Positions 48,495 through 57,183 of a DNA stretch of 64,000 nucleotides are shown piece after piece. Location of the stretch: NCBI GenBank assembly GCA_040771825.1, contig JAXGZG010000003.1:62001-126000 (forward strand), given 5' to 3'. The notes beneath the pieces were generated by a model. The model saw nothing but the letters and a program-made list of their open reading frames with translations, searched no databases and had not been told where the DNA came from. The translations under genes and the position numbers were made by a program. Every line of letters begins with the position of its first letter. The stretch's first letter is position 1. This DNA is from JAXGZG01 sp040771825 (GTDB lineage Bacteria; Bacillota; Sulfobacillia; Fermentithermobacillales; Fermentithermobacillaceae).

Positions 48495-50648
48495 TCAGAA
48501 AGCAAACACACTCGAAGCAAGAATGCGCGGTGTGGATACCACGCTCCAGGGTATCCTGTCTATGGTTGTACTTCCAACACGACTTTCGGCACCAACCATG
48601 AATCTGCAACCGCCGGTACTCAAGTCAAGAGGCACTGACACTATGAGACTGTTGCCTTTGATAACGCCTTTGAGGGGCAGCTTCTGCGTACCTTCGGGCC
48701 GGATTTCCCACAGAGCAAGACTAGGGCTGCCTGGGTCTGCCCTGAATACCCACCGACTCACCTCTGGATTATTCTCTGAAGGCAGAACATATAGGCTGAC
48801 CCGAAATGCTGCGGGCTTCGCTATCTTCCCCCAGGCATCCAGGCGGATATAGAGGGAGTTATTGCCCTGGACCAAATAGAGACGTCTGATGGCTGCCGAT
48901 GCGTTAGCCTGCCGAACCAAAGTCCCTCTCCTGGAATCCAGAGCCAAGGGCATCACATATTCCCACTGGTCAAGATCACCGTCAATATCCAGTTCACGCT
49001 CGATAACGGGTAGAGCCTTGGCGCTAGATCTGGCGAAAATCTCGTTGGGACGTACAAAGTTCTTCATGTACCCGCTCATGAGTTTGAATTGAGACTTATA
49101 GAGCCGAACCGCCGCTTCCTTTGCGGCCTTCTGACCAGAAGACAAAGTGAGTCGGTACCAAGTGGCGTCCCAGCGGTAAAGGATAGTGGGTGGCAACAGG
49201 GGCTTTTCCCGGGATATCACCGGCGCGATCTGCCACGCCCCGCGGTGAATGGCGTAGTAGTATAGGTCCGCACAGGGACCCCCGGCCTGACTTGTTTGGG
49301 CTACGGCAGCCAAGACAAAAGCCGACGTCGCCCAATGGTCAGCATGGGAGTCATCGGGATGTGTGACGAATACTGCTGTAGGTTCGTACTCCCTGATAAT
49401 CCTCGATATGCTGGATAGTATCGATGGAGCCGTATAGGGCGCCCCAGCGTATAAGTTGTCTTGGTAGGGGGAGGCTGACGATTTGGTCGTGGGTGACGTG
49501 AAAGGACGAGCCTCGTCCCAATGATCTCTCCAGATCGCTGCAATGCCGCCATCGGGATACCCCAAGAAGATGACCTGGGAGTCCACAACACCAATGGCAT
49601 TGAGCACGGCTAAGGCTTCCTTCTGCCGCTTCTGGCCGTAGGAAATGTAATCTTGGGGTTTTAGGACAGGCAGAATGTGCCCGTCTCGAGCGCCTCTCTT
49701 GAAACCGTCCCCATTTGTCATGAAGACGACCCGGATGTCCGACCCCACCGCAAGGGCTTTCTGAATGAGTCCCCCTGCCCCCAGGATCTCATCATCGGGA
49801 TGAGGGCTCACCAGCAATATGCGTTGGCCAGGTACCAGCGGCAGATCGTCAAGGAGCCTCGCTTGAGCGCTTGCGCGCCTGAACTGAACGCTGTAGACAA
49901 CGGCTGTTAAGGCCATCAAGGACACCGTGAACAAGCAGCAGTACCCAACCAACCGGCGTATGCCAATAGCATTCATCCTGCGGCACAGTGACATGACGGG
50001 TCGCAGGTGGAAAGATTTCCGACTATACACAAGAGCCGCGACGATCTCCAGGTACATCCTTGCGCGAGCAGCCAGACCACGCCAATAGCCGCGCTTCTTT
50101 TCTTTGGTAACGTGAGACAAGTTTGGAAGAGGGATTCGTTGTACTATCATCGGGCTCTCCCTCGCCAACCTGGTCAGCATCATTTCCAGCCCATAGCCGG
50201 CGTCTTCCAGGCGCAGACCCAAAAGCGCCGACCTGCGCAACGCCCGCTGACCTGACAAGCACGGCATGATACGGTGGGCCAAATCTGTGAAGATGCGTCC
50301 GTGGTTGAAAAGACCCACGGTCATGTCGGCTTCCCTGTTCAGCACTGGTTTGACCAAGCTAATCACATGCTCAGGGGTTAGGCCAATAAGGTCGGCGTCA
50401 AGAAGAAGCACTACTTCGTTCTGTACTTCGTCTAGCCCGGAGGATACGGCGCCGCCTTTTCCGCGCTTCTCCCGCAGCTCAATCACCCGCGCTCCCGCGG
50501 ATCGAGCCAAAGACGCAGTATTATCGGTAGACCCGTCGCTGACTACGATTATCTGGGCCACTTCGGGCACGCGGAGCAAGACGTCTACAATATGGTTGAC
50601 CGTATTCTCTTCATTGTAGGCAGGAACCACAACAGAGACTCTCTCCAT
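48495..50648 (-). CDS. GT2 glycosyltransferase - PIG-L deacetylase - CBM9-like fusion
   Basis: A 717-aa multidomain protein. Residues 1-200 are a family 2 glycosyltransferase (VSVVVPAYNEENTVNHIV start, VVSDGSTDNT, LLLDADLIGL as DXD-type motif). A single membrane segment lies at about 232-256. Residues about 270-470 are a PIG-L/LmbE deacetylase with the metal motif VSPHPDDEILGAGG and the matching VTHPDDSHADHW. The C-terminal 170 residues begin LDIDGDLDQWEYV, typical of CBM9/DOMON-like beta-sandwiches. The layout suggests sugar transfer on the cytoplasmic side and N-acetyl-sugar deacetylation on the other side of the membrane. The substrate (glycolipid or wall polymer) is unknown. Confidence 0.85.
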   Translation of the reverse strand: MERVSVVVPAYNEENTVNHIVDVLLRVPEVAQIIVVSDGSTDNTASLARSAGARVIELREKRGKGGAVSSGLDEVQNEVVLLLDADLIGLTPEHVISLVKPVLNREADMTVGLFNHGRIFTDLAHRIMPCLSGQRALRRSALLGLRLEDAGYGLEMMLTRLARESPMIVQRIPLPNLSHVTKEKKRGYWRGLAARARMYLEIVAALVYSRKSFHLRPVMSLCRRMNAIGIRRLVGYCCLFTVSLMALTAVVYSVQFRRASAQARLLDDLPLVPGQRILLVSPHPDDEILGAGGLIQKALAVGSDIRVVFMTNGDGFKRGARDGHILPVLKPQDYISYGQKRQKEALAVLNAIGVVDSQVIFLGYPDGGIAAIWRDHWDEARPFTSPTTKSSASPYQDNLYAGAPYTAPSILSSISRIIREYEPTAVFVTHPDDSHADHWATSAFVLAAVAQTSQAGGPCADLYYYAIHRGAWQIAPVISREKPLLPPTILYRWDATWYRLTLSSGQKAAKEAAVRLYKSQFKLMSGYMKNFVRPNEIFARSSAKALPVIERELDIDGDLDQWEYVMPLALDSRRGTLVRQANASAAIRRLYLVQGNNSLYIRLDAWGKIAKPAAFRVSLYVLPSENNPEVSRWVFRADPGSPSLALWEIRPEGTQKLPLKGVIKGNSLIVSVPLDLSTGGCRFMVGAESRVGSTTIDRIPWSVVSTPRILASSVFAF

Positions 50649-50800
50649 GGGCTATGTCACCCACCTAGGTGTGCTCCGTACGCCGGTGTCGTGACATATT
50701 CAACGCATCCCCCGGGAATCCTCTCTTGACTTTAGAGAATCGCTACACAAAACAAGCGGATCCAAAGCGGCCGATCCGGTCAACTGCGGAGAAGCCTTCT

Positions 50801-51559
50801 CTAGTCGCTGCTCCACCTGAACCACTTTCTTGACAAGGCCGAAGATGCCAACAGAACCCCTGCCAGTACAGCTATCTCCTTGCCGAATCTTGATAGTGGT
50901 TCCCCGAACCACAGCCCCCGCAGAAGGGTCACGGCATAGGTCATGGGGAATGCATCGCCGATTCTTCTCATGGTAGCGGGCAGGATCTCCCTGGGTATGC
51001 CCGAGCCTGACAGGAAGAGCATCGGGTAGAAGATGACCATGGTGACGGCGCTAGCTGTCCGGGACGTCGGCAACAACCCTGCTAACAGGAAGCCTAGAGC
51101 AAAGAAACTGAAGCTTGCTAGGACAAAGCCTGCCGAGACAGAGAGAAAGTTGCCGCTAAACCTGAGGTTATACATGAGCTTGGCTGCAACAACCAGCAGG
51201 GTCAGCCCCCCTACGTTCATGGCGAAAAGAACGGTCACCTGGGCAGCGAGATACACTAGGGGATTCAGGGGAGTCGCGCCAAGACGCTTCAGTATCCCCC
51301 TCTCACGGTAACCCGCCATGAGCGGCACTAAGGTCATGAGCCCCGTCGTTCCGATGATCATTGCGGCCCAGGAAGGCACGGACACGTCGACCGTGCCCCG
51401 CCCGCCGAACATGTCCACGGGCTGATTGCCGTAGACACCTCCAAAGAAGAATAGCATCATGAGGGGAAAACCCAGCGTGAAAAAGGCTGCTATAGGTTCC
51501 CGCAGGTATAGCTTCATCTCAGTCCAGACTATCTTGCGGTATGCCCGCAGACTACCCAT
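50801..51559 (-). CDS. ABC-2 type transporter permease
   Basis: About 252 aa with six hydrophobic segments, matching ABC-2 permeases: KIVWTEMKLYLREPIAAFFTLGFPLMMLFFF at the start and LSGSGIPREILPATMRRIGDAFPMTYAVTLLRGLWFGE near the end. The ATG at 51559 overlaps the stop codon of the ATPase gene by 8 bases, a classic coupled pair; a longer open frame upstream is not needed. It is the last gene of the putative peptide operon and would form the exporter channel. Confidence 0.88.
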   Translation of the reverse strand: MGSLRAYRKIVWTEMKLYLREPIAAFFTLGFPLMMLFFFGGVYGNQPVDMFGGRGTVDVSVPSWAAMIIGTTGLMTLVPLMAGYRERGILKRLGATPLNPLVYLAAQVTVLFAMNVGGLTLLVVAAKLMYNLRFSGNFLSVSAGFVLASFSFFALGFLLAGLLPTSRTASAVTMVIFYPMLFLSGSGIPREILPATMRRIGDAFPMTYAVTLLRGLWFGEPLSRFGKEIAVLAGVLLASSALSRKWFRWSSD

Positions 51560-52505
51560 TGCTATCTGCCTCCCGTTCCATCCGGATCTCCTTGCCGGTT
51601 TTCGCCAGGTATACATCCTCTAAGGTAGGTTGCTCGGAGCGAAAGTCGGTGAAGAATACGCCCGAGGCGGCCAATGCCTGAACCACCCCGACCACTAGGG
51701 ATTGCCCTGTACCGCGAAGAGAAACCCTGTCTGCTTCCACCGTTATGTCGTCCACTCCTGGTACACTACGGAGGCTTTCTGAGTCGAACTGGGATGCGCC
51801 GCCCACGATGGTAAACGACACATTCAGGCGGCCTTCCAGACTACTCACCAGTGCCGCAGGGGTGTCCAAGGACACGATTTTACCTGAATCAATAATCCCG
51901 ACCCGGTCAGAAAGGTAGGCGGCCTCTTCCATGTAGTGGGTCGTGAGCACGATGGTCTTGCCGCGTTGCCTGATTTCCAGTACAAGTTCCCAGATGCTCC
52001 GCCTAGCTTTGGGGTCTAGGCCTGTAGTGAGCTCATCGAGAAACACCAGTTCAGGATCGTGCAAGAGGGCAAGGGCGATGTAGAGGCGCTGCTTCTGCCC
52101 TCCCGAGAGTTTCTGGACGGTGCTGTCCCTCTTGTTATGAAGGCCAAGCCTTTCCAGAAGAGCATCCCAGTCCACCGATTGCCGGTAGAACGAGGAAAAC
52201 AGGTCGCATGCTTCCCACACTCTGAGGTTGGGCTGCAGAGCCGACTCCTGTAGTTGGATGCCGATGCGGGCCTTAAGTTGAAGCTTGGACTTTCGGGGCT
52301 CCATCCCCAACACTCGTATGGAACCAGAATCAGGAACGCGGAGACCCTCCAGGCATTCTAGTGTCGTGGTCTTTCCGGCGCCGTTTGGTCCCACCAGGCT
52401 GAAGATTTCGCCGTGCCGAACCTCGAAGGAGATTCCGTCCACCGCCTTCACAGGACCATAGGTTTTGCACAAATTCTCCACCCAGATGACAGTGTCGGAA
52501 GTCAT
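51552..52505 (-). CDS. ABC transporter ATP-binding protein
   Basis: A 317-aa ATPase for an ABC-2 exporter. Walker A is VGPNGAGKTTTLE near residue 43, the Q-loop is near GIQLQESA, the signature is LSGGQKQRLYIA near 135, and Walker B is LVFLDELTTGLDPKARR near 155. A C-terminal extension of about 90 residues resembles drug/bacteriocin exporter ATPases (DrrA/CcmA type). I take ATG 52505 as start (MTSDTVIWVENL) rather than 52541. Together with the permease it most plausibly exports the peptide product or provides self-resistance. Confidence 0.92.
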   Translation of the reverse strand: MTSDTVIWVENLCKTYGPVKAVDGISFEVRHGEIFSLVGPNGAGKTTTLECLEGLRVPDSGSIRVLGMEPRKSKLQLKARIGIQLQESALQPNLRVWEACDLFSSFYRQSVDWDALLERLGLHNKRDSTVQKLSGGQKQRLYIALALLHDPELVFLDELTTGLDPKARRSIWELVLEIRQRGKTIVLTTHYMEEAAYLSDRVGIIDSGKIVSLDTPAALVSSLEGRLNVSFTIVGGASQFDSESLRSVPGVDDITVEADRVSLRGTGQSLVVGVVQALAASGVFFTDFRSEQPTLEDVYLAKTGKEIRMEREADSNG

Positions 52506-52548
52506 GCCCACCAACCTTTCTAGCCAAGACTTGCGTGCCACAATGATA

Positions 52549-53160
52549 CTACAGTACTACGAGAGTACTACGAGGCGAACCTTGGTTATCCTTCTGCGAG
52601 TCTTCTGTCGTATTAGTCTTGATTGATTCGATCATTGTTCGGTGAAGCCTGTAGAAAGCCTCCCTAGTGATGGAGAGATAGTGAAGATCATGGTATCGCC
52701 CGTTGAGGTACCTGTACTCCTTCAGGCAGCCTTCCTCACAGAAGCCTGCCCGTTTGCTCACAGCCAGGCTCCGTTTGTTGTATCCGTAGATTGTCGCGAA
52801 CACCTTCCGGATAGAGTAGTGATTGAACAGGAAATCGAGGAAGATACCCATTGCGACGGCTCCATATCCTTTATCGCGGTACTCGGGACCCAGTGCAATA
52901 GAAACCATGGCATGTCCGTCGTTAGGATGGTAATCGTGCGAGTACACTACACCCATGAGGCCGTTGTCGCGGTTCTCCACAACGAAGAATTCGTGATAGT
53001 AACGGGAAAACCGCGTGTCTATGTAGTAGTCCAAATCCTTGTCGGTGTTCAGGCACGCCAAGGGCATCCAAAAGGCAAGATCGTCCTCTCTGGACACAAG
53101 AGCGGCGAAACTCTCATAGTGTTTTGAACGGTCAAACCTCTTGAGCCTGACGGTCAACAT
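52549..53160 (-). CDS. GNAT-family N-acetyltransferase
   Basis: A 203-aa acetyltransferase of the RimJ/RimL-like GNAT type. The acetyl-CoA loop is in ALGPEYRDKGYGAVAMGIFLDF near residue 90, followed by KVFATIYGYNKRSLAVSKRAGFCEEGCLKEY, typical for this branch. I take the ATG at 53160; the 46 upstream codons are low-complexity and unlike the family. It lies between the Cys-rich peptide gene and the ABC genes on the same strand. It could acetylate the peptide or confer self-protection; this is inference from context. Confidence 0.85.
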   Translation of the reverse strand: MLTVRLKRFDRSKHYESFAALVSREDDLAFWMPLACLNTDKDLDYYIDTRFSRYYHEFFVVENRDNGLMGVVYSHDYHPNDGHAMVSIALGPEYRDKGYGAVAMGIFLDFLFNHYSIRKVFATIYGYNKRSLAVSKRAGFCEEGCLKEYRYLNGRYHDLHYLSITREAFYRLHRTMIESIKTNTTEDSQKDNQGSPRSTLVVL

Positions 53161-53315
53161 GGCCTCACCGCCTTTTCTGGCAATGCCATCACACCGCCGC
53201 ACCTGTCGGGTCACCTGAGGCGGTGACCGGATACCGGGCTTCTTGGGATCATGGAAATCTGCCCCGCCCGAGTCGCCCGAGGCGGTGATGCTTGGCATTG
53301 GATTTTGGTTTGCCC

Positions 53316-53651
53316 TTAGTGGGTGCCGCTCATGTCAGGCGAGCACGGCCTGCATGGATTGCAGGGACTGTCAGGGCCGCAGGGCTTGCACGGCCTGCAA
53401 TCCACCTCCGGGCTGCATGGTCTGCAGGGTGTGCATGTGGAACTTGGCAAGCAATCTGGACTGCACGGCCTGCATGGGGTACACCCGCTATCCGGGTTAC
53501 AGGGTGAGCAGGGAGTGCAATGCGAATCGGGGTTACAGGGCGAACAAGGCTGACAGCGCGGCCCCTCGGAAGTTCCGCCTCCGCCACCATCGCCAAAGAC
53601 GCCGTAAGAACGGCTGACACAAGTTATGCTAGGGTGCAATTCTCTCAGCAT
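53316..53651 (-). CDS. Cys-rich repeat peptide, putative radical SAM substrate (RiPP precursor)
   Basis: A 111-aa protein. Residues 1-31 (MLRELHPSITCVSRSYGVFG, then a Gly-rich linker) could be a leader. The rest is six tandem modules of the form C-x-P-C-x-P-C-x-P-[D/E] separated by 2-6 residues; examples are CTPCSPCNPDSG and CRPCKPCGPDSP. The total is 20 Cys. GAGAGGAG lies 8 bases before the ATG, and the gene sits 54 bases after a SPASM radical SAM gene on the same strand, which supports this frame over the repetitive open frames on the other strand. I propose it is a ribosomal peptide precursor whose Cys are cross-linked, possibly to the Asp/Glu two positions on. A metallothionein-like or structural role is the main alternative. 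Confidence 0.72.
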   Translation of the reverse strand: MLRELHPSITCVSRSYGVFGDGGGGGTSEGPRCQPCSPCNPDSHCTPCSPCNPDSGCTPCRPCSPDCLPSSTCTPCRPCSPEVDCRPCKPCGPDSPCNPCRPCSPDMSGTH

Positions 53652-53705
53652 GTTGCACGCTCCTCTCTTTGTCTAGGGACTATGCTCTGAGATCAGCACA
53701 TAGCA

Positions 53706-54938
53706 TCAAAACGATCCCGCTAGTTCCTGGGTAACCAGAGCCACGGAGTTCCAGCGCCCGGTGTACGGGTCGTAGCAGCACCGAGGGTATTTCCCTTGAG
53801 CGCTCCCGGTCACACCCAACGCAAGGGGCCGGCAATCATGGCAGGCGTATCGATACTCGCAGTCCCGGCACACCTCGACATTGTCTTTTGTAATACTCCA
53901 CTTCCTGACAAGGCCGTCGCTGATTACGCCGAAATCGTCACACTTCACGTTTCCTACGATGTCTTCCCTTGCGAATATGCACGGGATTACATCGCCTGTG
54001 GCAGTAATCGCCGCTTTTCCGAACCAGCAACTATTCCAGCATTTGTACGCGAAGTAGCTGCTGCGTGACGTCTTGAAATCAGGCTCTGTGTTGTACCGGG
54101 GCCTCAGTACGTCCTCGGAGGTGACAAGGTGGGACTTCAAGACTGGCCGGTTAGGCCTTATGGTGTCGTACCCATTATATCGGTGGCCAAGGCTTTCAAC
54201 GTACTCGCGGATTCCTTGTACACAGTTTTCGTTCTGTCTCATGATAATGACTGCGACTGAGGTCCGAACACCGGCGCTCTTGAGCAACCTCAACGCTGTT
54301 TCAGCTTGTCGGAAACTGCCTCTTCTCTGGGTGACACCATCATGGACTTGGTCATTGTGTCCATACAGGGACACCCGAACGCTTGCCCCAACGCGCCCTA
54401 TCTTCTCTACAATCCTCTCATTCAAAAGGGTGGCGTTTGTGAAGATGTCGATACGCTTCATGCCAGAGTCATTTGCGTAGTCAAGGACTTCTTCAAACCC
54501 TGAGAACGCCAGGGGCTCTCCCCCGATAAGTTGGACGCTACTGCAACCCAAGTCTCGAACCCGGTCTATGACCAGCCTCCAGTCGGGGACTGTCATGGCA
54601 CCACCCGAACTCGGAGGAGGTGCGCTGCCAAAGGCGCCGTAGCAGTGAATACAGTGTAGGTTGCATTGGGCTGTAAGCTCAAGCCATACATAGTCAAGCC
54701 TTGGCGAGACAGTCTCGTCTTCGGGTAAAGGCACAGGCGTTTGTGTAACAAGCCCCAGGGCCTTCAGGTGTGCGAAATACTCGAGTTCTTTTTCACTTAG
54801 GCTTTCCCCCTGGAGACCTCTTTCTAGGACTTCACGGCCATCCGGGTTCAGTGAGTACACCTTGCCCTCTTCGAGGTCATACAACGCGGCGCAGACTGCG
54901 CCCTTAACACAGCGGCAGTGTTCGCACACGTACCACAT
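53706..54938 (-). CDS. SPASM-domain radical SAM peptide maturase
   Basis: A 410-aa enzyme. Residues 2-65 (MWYVCEHCRC start, GKVYSLNPDGREVLER) resemble a small peptide-recognition/PqqD-like winged domain preceded by a Cys cluster. The radical SAM core starts near 85 with LTAQCNLHCIHCYGAFG and has LIGGEPLAFSGFEEVLDYA and FTNATLL. The C-terminal SPASM domain shows C-x10-G-x4-C (CWFGKAAITATGDVIPC) and CRDCEYRYACHDC followed by CC, predicting two auxiliary Fe-S clusters. Such enzymes install thioether or C-C crosslinks in peptides. ATG 54938 is chosen for its GGAGGAGAGGG ribosome site; an upstream frame to 55052 is less likely. The adjacent Cys-rich gene is the presumed substrate. Confidence 0.88.
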   Translation of the reverse strand: MWYVCEHCRCVKGAVCAALYDLEEGKVYSLNPDGREVLERGLQGESLSEKELEYFAHLKALGLVTQTPVPLPEDETVSPRLDYVWLELTAQCNLHCIHCYGAFGSAPPPSSGGAMTVPDWRLVIDRVRDLGCSSVQLIGGEPLAFSGFEEVLDYANDSGMKRIDIFTNATLLNERIVEKIGRVGASVRVSLYGHNDQVHDGVTQRRGSFRQAETALRLLKSAGVRTSVAVIIMRQNENCVQGIREYVESLGHRYNGYDTIRPNRPVLKSHLVTSEDVLRPRYNTEPDFKTSRSSYFAYKCWNSCWFGKAAITATGDVIPCIFAREDIVGNVKCDDFGVISDGLVRKWSITKDNVEVCRDCEYRYACHDCRPLALGVTGSAQGKYPRCCYDPYTGRWNSVALVTQELAGSF

Positions 54939-55241
54939 CGAATGTCTCCCTCTCCTCCAGCCCCCGCTGGCTCTTTTCGCCGCTTCTGGTCTGCAATGCA
55001 AGATGGATTCCATAGGACAGATTTGCGCACTACGAACTTCGGGATAACCCAACCTGTCCCATAGACAACCTATGCCTCACTCGGTTGATTAGTACTCAAC
55101 TTCTCCCATCGGAAGCCAGGATCTCAACAAGGGACGTTTGAGCAGACATGGATCGAAGGCGGGGTGAGACTAGCGCCCCGCCACTCGATGGCAGACCGCA
55201 GGAATCTGCCTCAAAAGAGGTGAATCATGCCGTAGCAGAAG

Positions 55242-55529
55242 GTGAGCACGAAACCAAAGCGGCATGGTGACTTGAGCGGATATCAAGTGAAAAGAGGCGA
55301 GATAAGGGCTTTTGCCAGAGCACAGCGCTACGATTCCGTTATCCGCAGCGGCAAATGGCGCGGTTATGATGTCTACGAACCCATATTCGGTCATGGAGAA
55401 GTTCATTGCGTTGGACCGCCGCTCGTAGTGTTAGTGAAAGGTGACGCAATACGTATGTCCACAGTCGAAGAAGCGTATCAGCAACTAAAAGAGAGCCGTA
55501 ATGGCGAAGAAGCGGAAGAAGGACTGTAG
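55242..55529 (+). CDS. Small conserved-looking hypothetical protein
   Basis: A 95-aa protein that I do not identify. The central WRGYDVYEPIFGHGEVHCVGPPLVVLVKGDAIRMSTVEEAYQ has the look of a folded, conserved bacterial protein, with a charged C-terminal tail. It starts with GTG; the ribosome site is poor, so the start is uncertain. It lies on the opposite strand between the radical SAM operon and the DUF1848 gene and may be unrelated to both. Confidence 0.5.
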   Translation: MSTKPKRHGDLSGYQVKRGEIRAFARAQRYDSVIRSGKWRGYDVYEPIFGHGEVHCVGPPLVVLVKGDAIRMSTVEEAYQQLKESRNGEEAEEGL

Positions 55530-55621
55530 GGTAGGGGACAGACCCTTTGTCCAGGTACTCGTTGCCCTGGCACCTTCAGTACACTTTCAAGAACAGTCCA
55601 CTTGATCCGAGAGCTACAAGA

Positions 55622-56605
55622 TCACGGTTTCTCCGGTGGGTCCTCGAACATGGAAGGCTGTTCACGTAATCCTTTCTTGGCACGAACAGTAGTGACCGGC
55701 CCATTGTGGACCCCCACTAGAAGAGGGCTTGAGTCTTGGTGCTTGGATAGGTTTGTGCGGATGTGGGCCTCGCTGAAGTTAGCGTAGCAATATGAACACT
55801 GGTGAGAACAAGTGTTATAGGCGCCGATGTCCACTGACTCAACGCAAAGGCACTCGGGACGTTGCCCTCTGTCTTTCTGCATCGACCTGTTGATACCAAA
55901 AAGATCTCGTATCAGGGCACCGTCGATGCACGCCCCATGAAGAATCCCCGCATCATCAAGGTTGAGGGCTTCGGCACAACTGTAGACCTTCATACCGTGC
56001 TTTTTCCCAATCTCACTAATTCGATTAGCTATCTCCACGAGTTCGGAATTGTGTTCAGGAAGAGCAATATCCCTGAACCTGATTCCGCTCCTCTTTGAAA
56101 GGTCCTTGAACCGACCTGAAACCTTTCCGTAGAAATCAAGAAGGCTAATCACCAACCGCTCAGTGTAGCCTTCAAGAGACTGGGCAACATTTTCCAAGTG
56201 CTCGAGAAGGTAGCTGGCAGGAGTTATGCTGCTCATTACTATAGGGTCCCAGCGCCAGATAACCTTCTTTGGCCCCACCTTCGTGCTCAGTTCCTTGAAC
56301 GTATCCAGTCTCATGTCTAGGGGCGGAACGTAAGGTTCAAATTCCCGTGGATAGTCGTTCAAAGTGTACTGAAAGTAGTAGTTGTAGCCCATGCCATCGA
56401 GCGTCACCAAATGAGGAATCATTGGTTTGGGATTCTTGCTCCAGAAAACGAAGATGTCGACGTCTTCTCCATGAAGACTGTACTCTCTCACTTGGTTCGC
56501 GTTGAATGGATTGACCGTCTGGACGAAGCCCTCTCTAATCCGGTCCATAAACCATTGACTGAAGAAGGCGGGTATGTCCGTACGACGGCTAGCGCTTATG
56601 ATCAT
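55622..56605 (-). CDS. DUF1848 protein (radical SAM-like)
   Basis: A 327-aa protein of the DUF1848 family. It starts MIISASRRTDIPAFFSQWF with YSLHGEDVDIFVFWSKNP near residue 40, both family signatures, and ends with a cysteine motif GAYNTCSHQCSYCYANF near 275 resembling a radical SAM [4Fe-4S] site. The function is unknown. I place the start at 56605, where GGAGG lies 7 bases upstream; a longer frame to 56776 lacks family character. Confidence 0.85.
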   Translation of the reverse strand: MIISASRRTDIPAFFSQWFMDRIREGFVQTVNPFNANQVREYSLHGEDVDIFVFWSKNPKPMIPHLVTLDGMGYNYYFQYTLNDYPREFEPYVPPLDMRLDTFKELSTKVGPKKVIWRWDPIVMSSITPASYLLEHLENVAQSLEGYTERLVISLLDFYGKVSGRFKDLSKRSGIRFRDIALPEHNSELVEIANRISEIGKKHGMKVYSCAEALNLDDAGILHGACIDGALIRDLFGINRSMQKDRGQRPECLCVESVDIGAYNTCSHQCSYCYANFSEAHIRTNLSKHQDSSPLLVGVHNGPVTTVRAKKGLREQPSMFEDPPEKP

Positions 56606-56697
56606 CTCTGACCTCCACTTGTCTCGCCATTCAGCCTCAGATATGACAAAGCGCCCAAACGCATTGCCGGCGTATTGCCAGCACCCTCTTCCTCCAC

Positions 56698-56946
56698 TTA
56701 TCTTGCCATCCCCAACCTCTGATACCTCATGTACCACGTATCTAGCATGAGTTTTTGGTTGGTCTCTTCTCGACACTTCCTATGGTCACAGCAGATATTG
56801 TACCTCGGGCACAATGCGACACTGTCATTGATGATACCACCATATTTGCACGGATACATCAGCTGGCAGGTTGTGTAGCAGATCGTGCCGGCAGGAAAAG
56901 TGAAACAGCAGAAGCGATGTGAGGGCGGGACAACACTCGACAACAC
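56698..56946 (-). CDS. Possible small Cys-rich protein
   Basis: An 82-aa frame with many Cys (FCCF, ICY, TCQ, PCKYGG, LCP, ICC, KC) on the same strand as, and 93 bases upstream of, the DUF1848 gene. GTG start with AAGG upstream. The Cys spacing (CKYGG-x8-C-x4-CC-x4-C) suggests a metal-binding knuckle. I do not recognise a family, and a chance frame is possible. If real it may be co-transcribed with DUF1848. Confidence 0.35.
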   Translation of the reverse strand: MLSSVVPPSHRFCCFTFPAGTICYTTCQLMYPCKYGGIINDSVALCPRYNICCDHRKCREETNQKLMLDTWYMRYQRLGMAR

Positions 56947-56984
56947 TCAATATGCCTTCTAGGACGAGGTGTCATGAATATAAC

Positions 56985-57061
56985 TGGTCGGGCTGATAGG
57001 ATTTGAACCTACGGCCTCTTGAACCCCATTCAAGCGCGCTACCAAGCTGCGCCACAGCCCG
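56985..57061 (-). tRNA. tRNA-Pro (anticodon GGG)
   Basis: On the minus strand the sequence begins CGGGCTGTGGCGCAGC and ends CAGCCCGACCA, with a 7-bp acceptor stem, D arm GCGCAGCTTGGTAGCGC, anticodon stem CTTGA/TCAAG with loop ATGGGGT (anticodon GGG), T arm ending GTTCAAATC, and an encoded CCA. The length is 77 bases including CCA. It reads CCC (and CCU by wobble). Confidence 0.95.
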
Positions 57062-57183
57062 ACCGCAATGGTTATTCTAGCACAACCTCGGCGAACTCAC
57101 AACCGCCACGACCCCGGCAAGCACAAGACCGGGACACTCTGCCATATGCTCCGGTTCAGAAACAAGCCGCGCTCAGGTGCAAT

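Noticed and set aside
53323..53553. Plus-strand collagen-like GLHGLQG open frame opposite the Cys-rich peptide
   Set aside because: No ribosome site and wrong strand for the operon; the minus-strand frame has a strong ribosome site and lies between same-strand genes. The repetitive DNA opens several frames.
53243..53617. Plus-strand Cys-rich frame (CRSCQASTACMDC-like) opposite the peptide gene
   Set aside because: Same reasoning as the collagen-like frame: a product of TGCANGG-type repetitive DNA, with no ribosome site.
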